Below are positions 6,801 to 9,051 of a stretch of 9,051 bases of DNA, in pieces (position 1 is the stretch's first letter; each line of letters starts with the position of its first letter). The notes under the pieces are model-generated. The model did no database searches and was not told where the DNA came from. It saw only the letters and a program-made list of their open reading frames with translations. Made by a program: the position numbers and the translations under genes. Where the stretch lies: NCBI GenBank assembly GCA_024684665.1, contig JAIKWN010000154.1:1-9051 (forward strand). The letters are read 5' to 3'. Source of the DNA: Clostridiales bacterium. Lineage in GTDB: Bacteria; Bacillota_A; Clostridia; Christensenellales; Aristaeellaceae.

Positions 6801-8685
6801 CCTGCATGAACTGTTGAATGTACCCTTTGTCCACCCAGGTCGCGCCGAGACGCACATCGATCTCGGATGCATCCAGGTCTTTGGGCTGGGCAGCCCGCAG
6901 CGCCCGTACATTGACATCAAAATACGGGGACATCTCTGCCGCACTTTCAGCATCCCGCAGCTTTTGCCGGACATTGCCGGACAGGTACTCATCTGCTGTG
7001 ACATACATTGCCCTCCCGTCTTCATCCAGAGGACCGGGTACCTGAAAAATAACGCCGGTCAGTTCGTCTGCGATGTCCTCCTCGGGCTTGCCCGTCAGCT
7101 CTGCCATATAGGGCAGATCCACCCTGGCTTTTTCCGCAATGGAAACCGCCAGGGCTTCCACGGATGTGTCCACATGTTCTACGGTGCGCTGTTGACGGAT
7201 GGTGCGCCTGGTGAACATGTCCGCTTTGCGTTCCAGCTCACCGTTTTCATTCATGACCTCCAGGGAAGACAGCAGATAGTAGGACGAATCATCTGAGAAC
7301 GCCTGCATGTTGGGACGGCTGCTGATCAGGCCGAAGCGTTCGGTGAAACTGTCATAGAGGGTGTTCAGCTCTGCCTGAAGCGAATGAACGGTGAAATCAT
7401 CCGCGTCCTGCAGCTGCGCATCCATCAGGCGGTGCACGCAGTCCCGCAAGCCGACCATACCCTTGACCCGTTCCTGAGCCACAGCGCTCAGGTCGGGCCG
7501 GGCCATGACGGAATTTTCACGGTAGTATACCTGGTCGTCCACCACGGTATAGGAATAGTTCCGTACATTCGGATCCGCCGGAATGCTGTCACGGATCGCC
7601 TCACCGTCGGACAGGTCAGGCATCTCTTCCTCCCGGTAGGTACCGGAAAGATGAGATATCGCTTCTGTCAGCTGCTGAGACAGGTCCGCGCCTTCGATGG
7701 GAAGGCAAGCGGTCTCCTGACGGGCTCCGTACATGGAATCGTCCCAGGCCATGGTTCCCAGCACCATTTCCGGATGGACTGCAAAATAGCTGTTGACAGG
7801 GATTCCGTCATCGGTCCGGCCGAGATGCACCCAGTCAGGCTCGGTGTCGATTGCCCTGTCACGCTTTTGCAGGAAGATGATGTCAGAGGTTACTTCTGTC
7901 CCGGCATTTGCCTGGAAAGCGTTGTTGGGCAGACGGATAGCGCCCAGAAGCTCCGCGCGCTGGGCGATGTATTTCCTGACTTCCGGAGACTGCTTGTCCA
8001 TCGTGCCTTTGGACGTGATGAAGGCCACGATGCCGCCGGGACGTACCTGATCGAGCGCCTTTGCAAAGAAGTAATCGTGTATCAGGAAGTTGTGGCGATC
8101 AAACTGACGGTCAGCGACCTTATAGGATCCGAAGGGTACGTTGCCGACGGCCAGGTCAAAGAAATCCTTCCGGTCTGTCTTCTCAAACCCCGTGACAGCG
8201 ATATCTGCCTGCGGGTACAGGTACTGTGCGATCCGGCCGGTAATGCTGTCCAACTCAACGCCGTAAAGAGCGCTGCCTTCCATGTTTTCGGGCAGTATGC
8301 CGAAGAAATTGCCAACGCCGCAGGAGGGCTCCAGGATATTGCCGGACCGGAAGCCCATTTGTTCCACAGCGGAATAGATCGCCCGGATCACAGTGGGCGA
8401 AGTGTAGTGCGCATTCAGGGTAGATGCGCGCGCCATCTCATATTCGTCCTCTGTAAGTGCGCTTTTCAGCTCACGGTACTCGTCAGCCCAGGCGGCATTG
8501 TGCTCGTCAAAGGCCTGCGGAATGCCGCCCCATCCCACATATTGGGACAGGACCTCCTGATCCTCCGGGGACGCTGGGCGGTTCTCCTTCTCAAGCGTTT
8601 TCAGGGTACGGATTGCCCGGATGTTGTTTTCAAACTTTGTCTTCGGTCCGCCTTCACCGAGACGGTCATCCGTGATGTGGAAGTT
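3835..8685 (-). CDS. giant N6-methylase-like/SNF2-type helicase fusion of conjugative elements (LtrC-like), 5' truncated by a rearrangement
   Basis: About 1,616 residues of genuine coding sequence remain, in order: a conserved entry motif NFHITDDRLGEGGPK (8685-8640); a Rossmann methyltransferase core with NILEPSCGVGNFFG (8340-8299) and GNVPFGSY in place of the NPPY catalytic motif (about 8146-8123); a long linker region; and a superfamily 2 helicase with Walker A AHVVGAGKT (about 6310-6284), Walker B VDEAH (about 5820-5806), ATGTPISNSM (about 5669-5635), and C-terminal motifs GSTAKMGAGTN and QRAGRIVRQGN (about 4825-4695). A coiled-coil tail ends at TAG 3837-3835. All helicase motifs look intact. 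Known relatives are about 2,000-3,000 residues with extra N-terminal domains; these are missing because upstream of 8685 the reading frame runs antisense through an inverted copy. The frame stays open to a GTG at 8898, but those 71 codons are not native. Its function in transfer, or in protecting the element's DNA, is not established. Confidence 0.85.
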   Translation of the reverse strand, partial: NFHITDDRLGEGGPKTKFENNIRAIRTLKTLEKENRPASPEDQEVLSQYVGWGGIPQAFDEHNAAWADEYRELKSALTEDEYEMARASTLNAHYTSPTVIRAIYSAVEQMGFRSGNILEPSCGVGNFFGILPENMEGSALYGVELDSITGRIAQYLYPQADIAVTGFEKTDRKDFFDLAVGNVPFGSYKVADRQFDRHNFLIHDYFFAKALDQVRPGGIVAFITSKGTMDKQSPEVRKYIAQRAELLGAIRLPNNAFQANAGTEVTSDIIFLQKRDRAIDTEPDWVHLGRTDDGIPVNSYFAVHPEMVLGTMAWDDSMYGARQETACLPIEGADLSQQLTEAISHLSGTYREEEMPDLSDGEAIRDSIPADPNVRNYSYTVVDDQVYYRENSVMARPDLSAVAQERVKGMVGLRDCVHRLMDAQLQDADDFTVHSLQAELNTLYDSFTERFGLISSRPNMQAFSDDSSYYLLSSLEVMNENGELERKADMFTRRTIRQQRTVEHVDTSVEALAVSIAEKARVDLPYMAELTGKPEEDIADELTGVIFQVPGPLDEDGRAMYVTADEYLSGNVRQKLRDAESAAEMSPYFDVNVRALRAAQPKDLDASEIDVRLGATWVDKGYIQQFMQELFEIPFYQRRVIQVQYSNYTSEWRINGKTTLSYNNVPNNLTYGTDRVTGLRILEDTLNLRDVRVYDTVEDAEGKEKRVLNQKETTLAQQKQQAVKDAFRDWIWKDPDRRTALVKKYNELFNSVRPREYDGQHITFSGMNPEIVLREHQRNAIAHTLYGGNTLLAHVVGAGKTYEMVAAAMESKRLGLCSKSMFVVPNHLTEQWASEFLRLYPSANILVTTKKDFEKNNRRRFCSRIATGDYDAIIIGHSQFEKIPMSKERQERLLQEQIEEITQGIQELKFMRGEQFSIKQMERTKKQLESRLHKLQAEERKDDVVTFEELGVDRLFVDEAHAYKNLFLTTKMRNVAGLSTSEAQKSADMFLKCRYMDELTGGRGVVFATGTPISNSMTEMYTMQRYLQYATLKRQNMTHFDAWASTFGETTTAIELAPEGTGYRARTRFAKFFNLPELMTMFREVADIKTADQLSLPTPTPHYDTVVVQPTELQKKMVQSLSERAGKVHSGSVDPRVDNMLKITSDGRKLGLDQRLMNPLLPDDPGSKVNACVQNVFRIWQEGMDQRLTQLIFCDISTPKGAEKAVSDKATSEALSADDELPPLEEPLAFTGEAVDSGFSVYQDIRDKLIAQGVPAEEIAFIHEANTELKKKDLFAKVRAGQVRVLLGSTAKMGAGTNCQDRLIALHDLDCPWRPGDLEQRAGRIVRQGNMNPDVQIYRYATEGTFDSYLWQTVENKQRFISQIMTSKSPVRSCEDIDEAALSYAEIKALCAGDPTIKEKMDLDVDVARLRLMKADHQSQQYRLEDRLLKYFPQEIEKNRGFLHGYEQDQATVEAHPLPERDFVGMSVCGESYTEAKDAGEAILSACKQVTSDADLSLGSYRGFSMSLMYNTFSSQYLVNLKGAMTYQVELGSDPRGIITRIDNALANMPRRIQNVENRLNDLNQQMETARTELGKPFPQEEELRSKSARLAELDAKLSLDKPAVQKEQKKNDHER
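8267..8637 (-). repeat. inverted repeat, left arm (methylase-domain start of the leftward helicase)
   Basis: The reverse complement of this segment aligns without gaps to 8681-9051. By hand count, 348 of 371 positions match (about 94%). It lies wholly inside the leftward helicase gene. The right limit of comparison is set by the window end, so the true repeat is probably longer and would extend left of 8267. Confidence 0.95.
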
Positions 8686-9051
8686 TGAAAACAACATCCG
8701 GGCGAGCCGTACCCTGAAAACGCTTGAGAAGGAGAACCGCCCGGCGTCCCCGGAGGACCAGGAGGTTCTGTCCCAATATGTGGGATGGGGCGGAATTCCG
8801 CAGGCCTTTGATGAGCACAATGCTGCCTGGGCTGACGAGTACCGTGAACTGAAAAGCGCACTGACAGAGGAAGAATATGAGATGGCGCGCGCGTCCACCC
8901 TGAACGCGCACTACACTTCACCCACTGTGATCCGGGCGATCTATTCCGCTGTGGAACAAATGGGCTTCAGGTCCGGCAATATCCTGGAGCCATCCTGCGG
9001 CGTCGGCAATTTCTTCGGTATGCTGCCTGAAAGCATGGAAGGCAGCGCCCT
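8681..9051 (+). repeat. inverted repeat, right arm, starting at a sharp breakpoint
   Basis: Inverted, diverged copy of 8267-8637, separated from it by a 43-nt spacer (8638-8680) that contains codons present only in the left gene. Similarity begins abruptly at 8681 and continues to the window edge. The five bases AAGTT at 8681-8685 fit both the left gene (codons for N-F) and the copy (K-F), so they are a microhomology at the join. Confidence 0.95.
8681..9051 (+). CDS. partial second copy of the methylase-helicase gene, rightward, 5' missing and running off the window
   Basis: Read rightward in frame from 8681, this encodes about 123 residues beginning KFENNIRASRTLK, through YVGWGGIPQAFDEHN and the methyltransferase motif NILEPSCGVGNFFG (8978-9019), and stays open to the window end. 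It is the same protein region as the leftward gene, with four substitutions (I to S, D to E, I to M, N to S); the other 19 of 23 base differences are silent. The entry motif NFHITDDRLGEGGPKT expected just before it is absent: the sequence changes strand there. An in-frame ATG at 8675 (ATG-TGG-AAG) arises by chance from the antisense of the other copy and has no credible ribosome site. It is therefore the interior of a related gene whose own 5' part is lost at the breakpoint. The remaining helicase half would lie beyond base 9051. Confidence 0.85.

Noticed and set aside
6205..7296. 363-codon rightward open frame opposite the helicase
   Set aside because: Same reason: antisense to the helicase gene, including the Walker A region, with no domain of its own.
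7384..8688. 434-codon rightward open frame opposite the helicase
   Set aside because: It is the antisense shadow of a strongly coding, GC-rich gene; it lacks recognisable domains or a ribosome site, while the opposite strand carries conserved methylase motifs throughout.
8686..8898. N-terminal 71 codons of the long leftward frame (GTG start at 8898)
   Set aside because: This stretch is the antisense of the rightward methylase copy and has no family resemblance; it only happens to stay open, so the leftward gene is called from about 8685 and treated as truncated.

Overview
The window looks like part of a conjugative or mobilizable element from a Gram-positive, Clostridia-type (Firmicutes) host. 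Three things point there: strong AGGAGG-type ribosome binding sites, GC-rich but clearly low-GC-phylum protein families, and a gene set familiar from Tn1549/CTn-like elements (giant methylase-helicase, CHC2/DUF3849 protein, DUF3846 protein, MobC, CD1845-family membrane protein). No rRNA, tRNA, CRISPR, integrase, insertion sequence or relaxase is visible, so the host and element type are inferred from protein families only.

Layout. Bases 1-564 (+) hold the C-terminal three quarters of an ADP-ribosylglycohydrolase cut by the window edge. Bases 839-1408 (+) encode a small secreted protein with two bacterial SH3 domains, followed by a good terminator hairpin. A second hairpin at about 1516-1555 is oriented to terminate the genes arriving from the right, so the two transcription units converge at about 1409-1601. 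From 1602 to about 8685 everything is one leftward operon. In transcription order it is: a roughly 1,600-residue methylase-helicase (5' end lost), a CHC2 zinc-finger plus DUF3849 protein, a DUF3846 protein, a MobC-like relaxosome accessory protein and a small CD1845-like membrane protein. Gaps are 13, 15, 2 and 4 nt, each downstream gene has a Shine-Dalgarno sequence in or beside the end of the gene before it, and the five genes are probably co-transcribed and translationally coupled. Together they look like the DNA-processing and mobilization module of the element; the relaxase that MobC would assist lies outside the window or is missing.

The anomaly is at the right end. At 8681 the sequence folds back on itself: 8681-9051 is an inverted, diverged copy of 8267-8637 (23 mismatches in 371 aligned positions by my hand count, no indels, a 43-nt spacer). 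The copy encodes the same methylase-domain start on the opposite strand. Only 4 of the 23 differences change an amino acid, so these are two naturally diverged, selected gene copies rather than one template with errors. The join destroys the 5' end of the leftward helicase gene and replaces it with antisense sequence that happens to stay open for 71 codons. Either two related elements sit head to head in a rearranged locus, or the contig is a chimera of two strains or element copies. The sequence alone cannot settle which.
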